Source of the DNA: Streptomyces lasiicapitis
Lineage (GTDB): Bacteria; Actinomycetota; Actinomycetes; Streptomycetales; Streptomycetaceae
Direction of reading: 5' to 3'
Assembly: GCF_014646335.1 (NCBI RefSeq)
Contig: NZ_BMNG01000017.1
Location: 62,001-126,000 of the forward strand
Length of the DNA stretch: 64,000 bases
How positions within the stretch are numbered: the stretch's first letter is position 1; every line of letters starts with the position of its first letter. Positions 51,670 through 59,740 of this stretch are shown piece by piece. Both the position numbers and the translations under genes were made by a program. Under the pieces are notes generated by a model. It had not been told where the DNA came from. It worked only from the letters and a program-made list of their open reading frames with translations, and did not search any database.

Positions 51670-54411
51670 TCACACCCACGTCCGAGGGCGGAAACGGTTT
51701 GCCCGTTCCACCAGTTCGATCCTTTCCTCGCCACCCTGTGCGAGCCGGGCAAGGGTCCGGTACGAGCGTTCCAGACCGAACCGGAGACCGCGCTCGTCCA
51801 GCTCGCTGCCGAGCAGGACCGTCCCCGTACTACCGCCGCCGGGGGCGGCCGGTGGCGCGGGGGCGTGGCCAGAGTGGCTACCGGAGAGTACCCAGTCGAG
51901 CGCCGTACCGAGGACTTCCGTGGAAAGGCGCTCTCTGCGCACCGCGTCGAGGCCGAAGCCCGCGAGCGCCTCCACCTGCCCGGCGGCGGCCGTCAGGTCG
52001 TCCAGGAACCGGGCGCCGGGCCCGGCCGTCGTGTCGAACGTCATACGTTGCCGCAGCCGCGCCCGGACCGCGGCGACGCGGGCCGCCGTGTAGTGGATCG
52101 AGGACTCCGGCACGGACTCCAGGGTGCGCACCGCGCCGCTCCGGTCGCCCGCCGCGAGCTGCACCCGGGCGAGCCCGAAGGCCGCGCTGACGTAGCTCGG
52201 GTCGGTCGCCCACACCAGGCGGTAGTACTCGGCGGCGTTGTCCAACTGGCCGAGCACCTCGGCGCAGACGCCGAGGGCGAGCTTGGGCGCGGGCTCGCCG
52301 GGGAACGCGTCGTACACCGCGTCGAAGGAGAGCGCCGCGATCTCGTGGTCGCCGGTGGTGAGGGAGGCGACGCCGCGGTACCAGATCACCCGCCAGTCGT
52401 CGGGGTGGTCGATCTCCAGGGATTCCAGGCCCTGGCCCGCGGAGACCAGCTCGCCCATGGTGAGGCGGGCGCGCAGCTCGCGCAGGCGCAGCTCGGCGGA
52501 GGTCGCGGGCGCCGCCTTGAGCGCGGCGATCAGCTCGCCGCCCACGGAGTCCACGAGCCCGGCGAGGAAGCCGGCGTTGGGATCCCCGGGGTCGACCCGG
52601 GGCACGGGCAGCGCGAGCGCCGCCGCGGGGGCGTTCAAGGGCCGCACCATGGACGCCGCCGGGACACCGTTCTCCCCGGCTCCGCCGTGGCCGTTCCCCC
52701 CGTTCCCCCTGGCTGCGCCGGGCCCGTTCCCCCCGGCTCCGCCGGGCAGAGCCTCAGCGGCTCCGCCGCCCGCGTTCCCGGCGCCTCCGGCGCCCAAAGA
52801 ACCATCCGGCTCCCCAAGCCCCAGCGCGGCCACACCCCCCGCGCCCGAGGAACCCTCCGCCGCACTGATCCCCAGCCGCTGCCCGATCCCGGGCCCCAGC
52901 ACCCGGGCCCCGAGCGCCGACACCTCCCCGACCAGCTCCGCGAACAACTCCGTGTCCGTGACCTTCACTTCGGGCCCGAACAGGGTCGAGAGGGCCGGCC
53001 GCGGCCGCCCGCTCTGCACCGCCACGACCTCCCGGAGGACGCCGGTCAGCTGCTCGGCCATCTCCTGGGCGGAGCCGAACCGGCGCGCGGGATCGGGGTC
53101 CGTGGCGCGCACGAGGAGCCGGTAGAACGACTCGTACGTACGGAAGACCTCGATGTTGTCGGGGTCGGGCAGGGAGTCCACGAAGACGTTCGTGTAGCCC
53201 TGGAAGTCGAAGGTGAGCACCGCGAGGGTGCGCGCCACCGTGTAGAGGTCCGAGGCCACGGACGGGCCGACCTCCGCGACCTCCGGCGCCTGATAGCCCA
53301 CCGTGCCGTAGATCGCCGACTCGTCGTCGTCCATCCGGCGGACGGCGCCCATGTCGATGAGCTTGAGCTGGTCCTCGGTCTGGATGGCGTTGTCGACCTT
53401 GAAGTCGCAGTACAGCAGGTTGCGGCTGTGCAGATGGCCGAGGGCCTCCAGGGCCTCGATGCCGTACGCGCAGGCCTGCTCGACGGGCAGCGGGTCGCGC
53501 TTGCCGACGGTCGTGCGGCGGCCGTTGGCGATCTCCTTGAGGGACTTGCCGCCGACGTACTCCATGACGATGTAGCCGTCCATGGAGCCGGTGCGCTGGT
53601 CCAGGTGCTCGACGAAGTTGTAGATGCGCACGATGTTGGCGTGCTCGATCTCGGCGAGGAAGCGGCGCTCGGAGATCGCGGCGGCCATCGCGTCCTGGTC
53701 GCCGGTGTCGAGCAGGCCCTTGAGGACTACCCAGCGGTCGGACACCGCGCGGTCCACGGCGAGATACACCCAGCCGAGGCCGCCGTGCGCGAGACAGCCC
53801 ACGACCTCGTACTGGCCGTGCACGATGTCGCCCGAGTTCAGCTTCGGCACGAAGGAGTAGGGGTGCCCGCACTTGGTGCAGAAACCTTCCGTGCGGCCCG
53901 AGCGCTCACCGCGCGAACGGCCCACCGGGGCACCGCAGTCGGAGCGCGAGCAGAACCGCTTCCTCTCGGGAACCTCGGGCTTCTCCTGCACCGCGCCGCG
54001 CGGGTCGGGACGCGGCACCTGCGGCACCGACACCAGACCGACGCCCAGCTTGCTGCGGGCGGAGGAGGCCACCGACGAGCCCGAGCTGCGCACCGACACC
54101 GACCGCCCCGACGTGCCCTGCGACAGGGAGCGCGAGAGCCGGCCCGAGACCGAGCGGCGCGACGACGAGGACCGCGAGGAGCGGGTGCTGCCGCGCGTCC
54201 CGGTGCTCTGCGAGCCGCGCGAGCTGCGCGAACCCCGGCTGCTGCGGCCGCCCACGGTGATGCCCGTCGCCGGGGAGCCCACCATGCCGCTCGCCGAGAC
54301 GACCGGAGCGAGACCGCAGGTGTCGCAGTACAGCTCGCCGCCGCCCACGTCCTCGTACGAACCCGTGCACTTGGGCCGCTGACACGGCTGCTGTCCGGTC
54401 TGCTCACTCAT
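51670..54411 (-). CDS. pknG: PknG-type serine/threonine kinase with TPR domain
   Basis: 913-residue soluble kinase. N-terminal rubredoxin-like Cys pairs are spread over CQRPKCTGS, LYCDTCG, CSRSDCG and CTKCGHPYSF; between them lies an Arg/Ser-rich stretch (residues about 55-120). The kinase domain (about 195-470) has GCLAHGGLGWVYLAVDR, the ATP lysine in WVVLKG (about K230), the PknG-specific catalytic loop LLYCDFKVDNAIQ in place of HRD, and IDMGAVRRMDDD in place of DFG. The C-terminal half is helical with TPR repeats (AAEYYRLVWATDPSYVSAAF). A Gly/Ala/Pro-rich insertion (about 560-640) is longer than in mycobacterial PknG. ATG 54411 follows GGAGGGGGG and overlaps the upstream stop by 4 bp. Confidence 0.94.
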   Translation of the reverse strand: MSEQTGQQPCQRPKCTGSYEDVGGGELYCDTCGLAPVVSASGMVGSPATGITVGGRSSRGSRSSRGSQSTGTRGSTRSSRSSSSRRSVSGRLSRSLSQGTSGRSVSVRSSGSSVASSARSKLGVGLVSVPQVPRPDPRGAVQEKPEVPERKRFCSRSDCGAPVGRSRGERSGRTEGFCTKCGHPYSFVPKLNSGDIVHGQYEVVGCLAHGGLGWVYLAVDRAVSDRWVVLKGLLDTGDQDAMAAAISERRFLAEIEHANIVRIYNFVEHLDQRTGSMDGYIVMEYVGGKSLKEIANGRRTTVGKRDPLPVEQACAYGIEALEALGHLHSRNLLYCDFKVDNAIQTEDQLKLIDMGAVRRMDDDESAIYGTVGYQAPEVAEVGPSVASDLYTVARTLAVLTFDFQGYTNVFVDSLPDPDNIEVFRTYESFYRLLVRATDPDPARRFGSAQEMAEQLTGVLREVVAVQSGRPRPALSTLFGPEVKVTDTELFAELVGEVSALGARVLGPGIGQRLGISAAEGSSGAGGVAALGLGEPDGSLGAGGAGNAGGGAAEALPGGAGGNGPGAARGNGGNGHGGAGENGVPAASMVRPLNAPAAALALPVPRVDPGDPNAGFLAGLVDSVGGELIAALKAAPATSAELRLRELRARLTMGELVSAGQGLESLEIDHPDDWRVIWYRGVASLTTGDHEIAALSFDAVYDAFPGEPAPKLALGVCAEVLGQLDNAAEYYRLVWATDPSYVSAAFGLARVQLAAGDRSGAVRTLESVPESSIHYTAARVAAVRARLRQRMTFDTTAGPGARFLDDLTAAAGQVEALAGFGLDAVRRERLSTEVLGTALDWVLSGSHSGHAPAPPAAPGGGSTGTVLLGSELDERGLRFGLERSYRTLARLAQGGEERIELVERANRFRPRTWV

Positions 54412-55727
54412 GCTTCCCCCCTCCGGTCGGTGGGCCCGCCCTGTTGCGGGACCCTGGGCGCCAGCGCGTCGGCCGCCGCCCGTTGGTAGCGCAGCACCGC
54501 GTCCTCGGCGACGCGCAGGTCGCACGGCGCGCTCCAGAGCATGCGGCGCGCCGCGTCGTAACGCTCGATGAGGAATCGGTCCTCCGCGAGGCCGTGCCGG
54601 GCGACCTTCGCCTTGTACGCGTCGAGGCGGCCGCGCAGCTCCGCGCGGACCGCGAGTGGCGCGGTGACGGCCGTCAACGACTCGCGGGCGCGAAGGAGTT
54701 CGTCCTCCGCCTTCTGCTCCAGGGACTCAAGGAGCGGGGACAGCCGGTGCCACTGGGCGTTCCTGCGGTAGTCCGCGGCCATCGCGAGCTGCTCCTGGAG
54801 GGCGGTGGGCGGCCCGGAGACGGCGGGCACCTCGGAGGCGGCGATCTTCGCGAGGACCTCGCCGCGCGCGGAGCGGGCCTCGGCGAGCGTGCGGTCCGCG
54901 CGGGACAGCAGGTCGCGCAGCCTGCCCAGGCGCAGCTCGGCGTCCTGGCGGACCGTGAGCACGGCGTCGATCTCGCGGCGCACGTCCTCCAGGGCGCGGG
55001 CCGCGTGGTCGTAGCGGTCGGTGTGCGGGCGGCCGCCGCCGGGGGCCGAACTGCCGCGCGTGGGCTGCCAGAACGCGAGCGGGTCGGACACCACCTGCTC
55101 GCGCAGCGTTGTCAGCTCCCGCGTGATGTGTTCCAGGTCGTCGCCCGACGGGTGCTCGCCGGGGCGGACGCCGACGGAGTGCGCGAGCTGGCGGGTGCGC
55201 TGGAGTTCGGCGGCGAGCAGGTCGATGCGGGCGGGCAGCGCCGACCACACGGCGTCGGCGGCGACGACCGTGTCCAGGGAGTGCGCGTACAGGTCGTTCA
55301 TGCGCGCGACGAGCTCTTCCAGCGTGAACTGTTCGGTGAGCTTCGCGGGGCCCGTGATCGACGGCGCGGCGGCGGCCGCCGAGCCGCCCGCGACGGTGAC
55401 GCTCCGGCCGCGCAGCAGCCGGGTCAGTTCGAGCAGGTCGTCGCGGTTGGGCCAGCGCCTGCGCTCGCGCACGTCACGGGCCGTGTTGAGCGCGCCCGCG
55501 TACGCGTCGAAGTACGTCCACAGGAGCGTGATCTGCCCCTCGGCGGCCAGCCAGCGCTCGTGCGTGGTGCCGGTGAGCTTCGCGCCTTCGAGGAGGCGGC
55601 GGCCCGCGTGGTCCTGGAGGGCGAGGAGCGACGTCTCGATCGCCTCGTGCTCGGCGTCGAGCCGCACCAGCGCACGGTCCACCTCGTCCCGGTCCATCAC
55701 AGGGCCGGGGGGTCCCGCGACGCTCAT
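54408..55727 (-). CDS. Coiled-coil protein of unknown function in the pknG cluster
   Basis: 439-residue, almost wholly helical cytoplasmic protein with long coiled coils (VDRALVRLDAEHEAIETSLL, LEDVRREIDAVLTVRQDAEL, LEQKAEDELLRARESLTAV). WLAAEGQITLLWTYFDAY and HGLAEDRFLIERYDAARRML are distinctive but not assigned to a family I know. It sits between glnH and pknG and overlaps pknG by 4 bp, so it is probably a structural or adaptor part of the system. ATG 55727. Confidence 0.8.
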   Translation of the reverse strand: MSVAGPPGPVMDRDEVDRALVRLDAEHEAIETSLLALQDHAGRRLLEGAKLTGTTHERWLAAEGQITLLWTYFDAYAGALNTARDVRERRRWPNRDDLLELTRLLRGRSVTVAGGSAAAAAPSITGPAKLTEQFTLEELVARMNDLYAHSLDTVVAADAVWSALPARIDLLAAELQRTRQLAHSVGVRPGEHPSGDDLEHITRELTTLREQVVSDPLAFWQPTRGSSAPGGGRPHTDRYDHAARALEDVRREIDAVLTVRQDAELRLGRLRDLLSRADRTLAEARSARGEVLAKIAASEVPAVSGPPTALQEQLAMAADYRRNAQWHRLSPLLESLEQKAEDELLRARESLTAVTAPLAVRAELRGRLDAYKAKVARHGLAEDRFLIERYDAARRMLWSAPCDLRVAEDAVLRYQRAAADALAPRVPQQGGPTDRRGEA

Positions 55728-55760
55728 CGATCACCTCTCCGCTCCGCGTTGAATTCGCAG

Positions 55761-55819
55761 TTCCTGTACGTCGGTTCCTTGTACGTCAGATCTTGCAGGT
55801 CAGTTGTCAGTCCTTGTAC
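55761..55819. repeat. Short TTCCTTGTACGTC repeats behind glnH
   Basis: TTCCTGTACGTC (55761-55772), TTCCTTGTACGTC (55775-55787) and TCCTTGTAC (55811-55819, within the last glnH codons) are near-identical direct repeats in the 79-bp gap between glnH and the coiled-coil gene. Confidence 0.55.
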
Positions 55820-56886
55820 TTGGGGTTCGGCGGTCCCGCCGAGTCGCCCAGGTCGGCGGCGAGCCAGCGCTCGTACGAGGCGCGCCAGCCGTCCTTGTCC
55901 TTGCGGTAGTCGTCCAGTACGTCGTTGACGCGGCGCACCAGGTCGTCGGCGTCCTTCTTCATCGCCACGCCGTAGTACTCCGTGGTGAACGGCTCCTTGC
56001 CCTTCAGCTCCACCGTCGGGTCCTGCGCGGCCTGGCCCGCGGCGAGCGCGCTGTCGGTGACCACCGCGTCCACCTCGCCGAGCTGGAGCCTTACCAGGCA
56101 GTCGAGTTGGTTGGGCACCGTGGTCCTGATGTCGGCACCGAAGCTCTTCTCCTTGAGCGCCGACTCCGCGGTGGAGCCCGCGGCCGAACAGACCTTCTTG
56201 CCCTTCAGCGTCTCGTTGTAGCCGGTGATGTCGGACGTCTTGGGGGCCAGGACCTGCTGTCCGGTCTCGAAGTACGCGGTGGAGAAGGCCACATCCTTGA
56301 TGCGGTCGCAGTTGATCGTCATCGTACGGACGACCATGTCGACCTGGCCGCCCTGGATGGCCGGGATGCGCTGATTGGTGGGGATCGCGCGGAACACCAC
56401 GGCGTCGCGGTCGCCGAGGAGCCGCTCGGCGATCTCGTGCGCCAGGTCGATGTCGAAGCCCTCCAGCTTGCCGACGCCCTTGTTGGGGTCGCGGTAGCCC
56501 CAGCGGTAGCTGTTCTGGTCGACGCCGACGATGAGCTTCTTGACCTTGCGCTGCTTGATCTTCTCGATCGTCGTGCCGTCCTTGCCGGAGGGCCGCAGGC
56601 TGCTCTCGGGCGACTGGCAGTCGTCCGCGCGGGCGGGCGCGGCCTGCGTCAGGCGGTCCTCACCGGCCGAACTCCCGTCGCCGCCGGGGCCGTTGTCGCC
56701 ACGTAGCTTCGGCAGGGCCAGGACGAGAGTGGCCGCGAGGACGCAGGCGAGGGCCATCGAGGCCACGCCGCCCCAGCCGCGCAGCGCCGCGAGGCCGCGG
56801 CGCCGGATCGTCGCGCGGCGGGTCGCCGCCGCCGTGTGCTGTTCCTTCTCGTCAGGTCGCGTACGCATCGTCCGCGGGCCCCCCAT
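55807..56886 (-). CDS. glnH: GlnH-type extracellular amino-acid binding protein
   Basis: 359-residue protein with a basic cytoplasmic start, one membrane helix (GWGGVASMALACVLAATLVL) and an external SBP_bac_3 domain: KKLIVGVDQNSYRWGYRDPN, GFDIDLAHEIAERLLGD, DMVVRTMTINCDRIKDVAFS and YYGVAMKKDADDLVRRVND. The Arg in VVRTMT is the usual amino-acid carboxylate ligand. No good lipobox is present, so it is tethered by the helix. In mycobacteria GlnH senses aspartate/glutamate and signals through GlnX to PknG. ATG 56886 overlaps the glnX stop by one base. Confidence 0.88.
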   Translation of the reverse strand: MGGPRTMRTRPDEKEQHTAAATRRATIRRRGLAALRGWGGVASMALACVLAATLVLALPKLRGDNGPGGDGSSAGEDRLTQAAPARADDCQSPESSLRPSGKDGTTIEKIKQRKVKKLIVGVDQNSYRWGYRDPNKGVGKLEGFDIDLAHEIAERLLGDRDAVVFRAIPTNQRIPAIQGGQVDMVVRTMTINCDRIKDVAFSTAYFETGQQVLAPKTSDITGYNETLKGKKVCSAAGSTAESALKEKSFGADIRTTVPNQLDCLVRLQLGEVDAVVTDSALAAGQAAQDPTVELKGKEPFTTEYYGVAMKKDADDLVRRVNDVLDDYRKDKDGWRASYERWLAADLGDSAGPPNPKYKD

Positions 56887-58346
56887 CACCGGTACTCCGA
56901 AAGCCTGCGGCCGATGCCGAGCACGGCGGCGGCCGCGCCGAGCACCGCGAGCACGGCGGCGCCCACCGGCAGGCCCGCCATCGCGCCCTTGCCGTCCTGG
57001 GCGGCGCTCTTGAACTCGCTCAGCTCGTGCGTGAGCGCGACGTCGAGTGCCGCGTCCACGTTGTCGAAGGACTCGCCCGTGGGCTCGGTACCGGGCTTCT
57101 CGGCGCCGATGACCGCGTCCAACGCGCCCTCGTAGTCTCCCGCGTCGTCGCGCGCGCGGGCCGACTTGTGGCGGTCCTTCCATTCGGTCACGTTCGTCGC
57201 GGCCTTCTTCACCGGGTTCTTGCCCGAGTCGTCGTCGGCCAGCTTCGCTGCCTCGCCGAGCAGGCCGCCGCCGTCCTTGCCGCCGGCGAGCCGCGCCATC
57301 TGCCGCTGGTAGGCGACGTCGAACTTGTCCTTCGTGGCGCTGCCCACGGCGACGGTCTCGGCGCCCCGGCTGACCAGCGTCAGGTTCTCGTTGCTCCGCG
57401 CCTTCAGGGAGCTGATGCGGGCGTCGTTGAGGACGTTCAGGGACTTCACGCCGTGGTCGTACGACTCGTTCAGGCCGGAGCGGGCGAAGGTGTGACCGCC
57501 GAGGAGCCACAGGAGCGCCACCGCGGCGGCCGTCGTGGCGGCCACCAGGCCCGCGTTGAACACCCTGTTCGTACGCAGGTAGTTGCGGCGCTGGGCCAGG
57601 CCGAGGGCGGTCAGCGCGAGGACGCCGAAGGCGATGGCGAGCCAGGGGTAGGGCTTGGCGTCGGCGTAGTCGTCGTTCAGGCGCTCGTTCTCCGCCTTGT
57701 AGAGCTTCTCGGCGGCGGGGAGCATCTCGGTCTGCATCTTGTCGTTCGCGTACCGCAGATAGGCGCCGCCGAGCGGCAGGCCCTGGCGGTTGTTGGCGCG
57801 GGCGCGCTCGATGAGGGCCGTGTACTGCGGCAGGAGCTTGTTCAGTTCGCTCACCGAAGTCGCCGACGAGGAGTCCGAGCCCGCGTTCGCCGCGGCCGTC
57901 GCGAGCTTCTCGCTGGCGCGGTCGATGTCGCGCTGGTAGCGCTCGCGGACCTTCGCGGGCTCCTGGCCGCCGGCCAGGAAGCCGCTGGACGCGGCCGTGT
58001 TGGCGTCCGCCAGGGAGCGGTAGATCGCCGCGGCGTCGTTGCTCAGGGGCTGGCTGCGGTTCAGGACGCGGTCCGCGGCGTCCGCGCGGGAGGTCGTCTG
58101 CCAGGTGGTGATCGCGCCGAACGCGAGGACCAGGGCGGCGAGGATCGCGCCGATGGCGCGGAGCCTGCCCGGCTCGGTGGTCGCCGCGGCGCGCAGGCGG
58201 GCCACGCCTTCGGCCCACGCCGTGCTTCTTTCCGGCGTGGGCGCCTGGTGCTGTGCTCCCGCCGGGCCCGTCGCCGCTGCCTGGGCCGGCAGTGGCGGTT
58301 GGGTCGGCGTGGGTGCGTGCGGTGGTGCCTGTGGTGGGTGTGTCAC
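56886..58346 (-). CDS. glnX: GlnX-type four-helix membrane sensor
   Basis: 486-residue membrane protein. A Pro/Ala-rich cytoplasmic N-terminus is followed by helix 1 (AIGAILAALVLAFGAITTW), an external helical bundle (about 130 residues), helices 2 and 3 (WLAIAFGVLALTALGLA; LVAATTAAAVALLWLLGG), a second external bundle and a final helix (GAAVLAVLGAAAAVLGIG). This four-helix, two-bundle form is that of GlnX, which links external GlnH to PknG. GTG 58346 follows GGGGGAGG. It appears to be the first gene of the operon. Confidence 0.86.
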   Translation of the reverse strand: MTHPPQAPPHAPTPTQPPLPAQAAATGPAGAQHQAPTPERSTAWAEGVARLRAAATTEPGRLRAIGAILAALVLAFGAITTWQTTSRADAADRVLNRSQPLSNDAAAIYRSLADANTAASSGFLAGGQEPAKVRERYQRDIDRASEKLATAAANAGSDSSSATSVSELNKLLPQYTALIERARANNRQGLPLGGAYLRYANDKMQTEMLPAAEKLYKAENERLNDDYADAKPYPWLAIAFGVLALTALGLAQRRNYLRTNRVFNAGLVAATTAAAVALLWLLGGHTFARSGLNESYDHGVKSLNVLNDARISSLKARSNENLTLVSRGAETVAVGSATKDKFDVAYQRQMARLAGGKDGGGLLGEAAKLADDDSGKNPVKKAATNVTEWKDRHKSARARDDAGDYEGALDAVIGAEKPGTEPTGESFDNVDAALDVALTHELSEFKSAAQDGKGAMAGLPVGAAVLAVLGAAAAVLGIGRRLSEYR

Positions 58347-58591
58347 CTGACCTCGACCTCCCCCTTGGTCTTCGGACGGGCCTTCCTCCCGTGCCGAGGC
58401 GGCGACGGAAGTCGTGCTCGGCTGGTGGCCTGTTGCCGTGCACGGGCGCAAGTATCGCCGCCGGGGCGGACATCCGCACATGCCTTGACCTGATCTTGTG
58501 CGGAATCATGGTCGGTGGGCACCTTTGAACACGCGGCGGGGGTGTGTTCGGTTCCGGGGGTGGGGGTGGACCCCGCTGTCGGCCTGAACGG
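58347..58591 (-). other. Upstream region of the glnX-FHA operon
   Basis: About 245 bp that must carry the promoter of the seven-gene minus-strand unit. I see no convincing -10/-35 pair or operator; the part before the GTG is a purine-rich ribosome binding stretch. Confidence 0.4.
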
Positions 58592-58671
58592 CCTCGTCCT
58601 CAAACGCCGGACGGGCTGAAACCTTGCCGCACCGGCGAAGTATTCAGCCCGTCCGGCGTTTGAGGACGAGG
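58592..58671. repeat. Streptomyces-type extragenic palindrome (29-bp arms)
   Basis: Perfect inverted repeat with arms 58592-58620 and 58643-58671 and a 22-nt loop. The core CGTCCGGCGTTTGAGGACGA is a motif seen repeatedly in intergenic regions of streptomycete genomes. It lies behind the kinase gene and probably ends its transcript before the glnX promoter. Confidence 0.82.
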
Positions 58672-58714
58672 CGCGGAGCGCCGACAACGGGGGAGAGGGG
58701 CGGAGCCCCAGCAG

Positions 58715-59740
58715 TCAGGTGCTGGTCCCTTCGGGCGCGTAATGCGCGCGTACCCGGGCGTGCGCCGCCGCCGGGGCACCCAGCTCGTCCAGGCCCAGCA
58801 ACGCCGCCCCCAGCACGGGCCGTTCCGTCACCACGCGGGGGACCGCCTTGGGCGCCCGCTCGGCGAGGCGCGCGCGGACGCCGTCGTCCAGGCGGGGGTG
58901 CCGGGCCGCCAGGACGCTGCCGCCGAGGAGGACGGGCGCGGCCTCCTCCAGGAGGTCGAGGCGGGCGAGGGCGACCGTCGACATGGCGACGACCTCCTCG
59001 GCCATGCGGTCCACCAGGAGACACGCGATCGGATCGCCCTCGGCGGCGGTGGCGAACAGGACGGGGGTCAGCTCGTGTTGGCGGGCGGGCTCGATGTGGC
59101 CCAGGTGCAGCGCCTCGATGAGGGCGTACATGGAGGGGAGGCCGAAGTGGGCGGGGAGGGCGGTCATGAGGGCCGTGGGGCCGCCGCGGCCGTCCTCCGC
59201 CCGAGCCCCGTGCCACAGTGCCTCCTGCGCAAGGCCCCCGCCCCCGCCCCAGTCCCCGGAGATCTTGCCGATCGCCGGGAAGCGGGCCGTGCGGCCGTCG
59301 GGCAGCATGCCGACGCAGTTGATGCCTGCGCCGCACACCACCGCGACCCCGCGCGGCTCGGCGTCCTCGACCAGGCCCGCCCGCAGGATCGCGAAGGTGT
59401 CGTTGCGTACGTCGACGCTGCCGCTCCAGCCACGACGGCGTACCGCAGCCGCCAACTCCCGTTCCTCCACGGGGAGATCGGCGTTGGCCAGGCACGCCGA
59501 GACATGGCTGACCGTGGTGAGTCCCGCCTCGCCGAGCGCCCGGCCCACCGCCTCGGCGAGCACGTCCACCGCCGGTTCCACGCCGACCTGCGGTGGCCGG
59601 AACCCGCCGCCGCGTGCCGTGCCGACGACCCGTCCGTCGGCCGCGACCACCGCGACGTCGGTCTTGCTGTTGCCCGCGTCGATGGCGAGCAGTGACGTGG
59701 ACGCCGAAGGGCCCGCGCCGTGCGGTGTGCTCAGGCCCAC
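58715..59740 (-). CDS. BadF/NagK-family sugar kinase
   Basis: 341-residue ATPase/kinase of the ASKHA fold. SLLAIDAGNSKTDVAVVAAD is the phosphate 1 motif, VDVRNDTFAILRAGL the phosphate 2 region, GVAVVCGAGINCVGML the next glycine loop, SGDWGGGGGLAQEALWHGAR the family signature shared with N-acetylglucosamine kinase, and PVLLGGSVLAARHP the adenosine motif. It overlaps the GH4 gene by 10 bp, so its sugar is probably linked to that enzyme's substrate: it may phosphorylate the imported disaccharide or a released sugar. ATG 59740; last gene of the operon before the palindrome. Confidence 0.87.
   Translation of the reverse strand: MGLSTPHGAGPSASTSLLAIDAGNSKTDVAVVAADGRVVGTARGGGFRPPQVGVEPAVDVLAEAVGRALGEAGLTTVSHVSACLANADLPVEERELAAAVRRRGWSGSVDVRNDTFAILRAGLVEDAEPRGVAVVCGAGINCVGMLPDGRTARFPAIGKISGDWGGGGGLAQEALWHGARAEDGRGGPTALMTALPAHFGLPSMYALIEALHLGHIEPARQHELTPVLFATAAEGDPIACLLVDRMAEEVVAMSTVALARLDLLEEAAPVLLGGSVLAARHPRLDDGVRARLAERAPKAVPRVVTERPVLGAALLGLDELGAPAAAHARVRAHYAPEGTST

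Noticed and set aside
51547..54489. 980-codon plus-strand frame opposite pknG
   Set aside because: Antisense shadow of a gene with full kinase motifs; composition rich in Arg, His, Val and Gly as typical for shadows.
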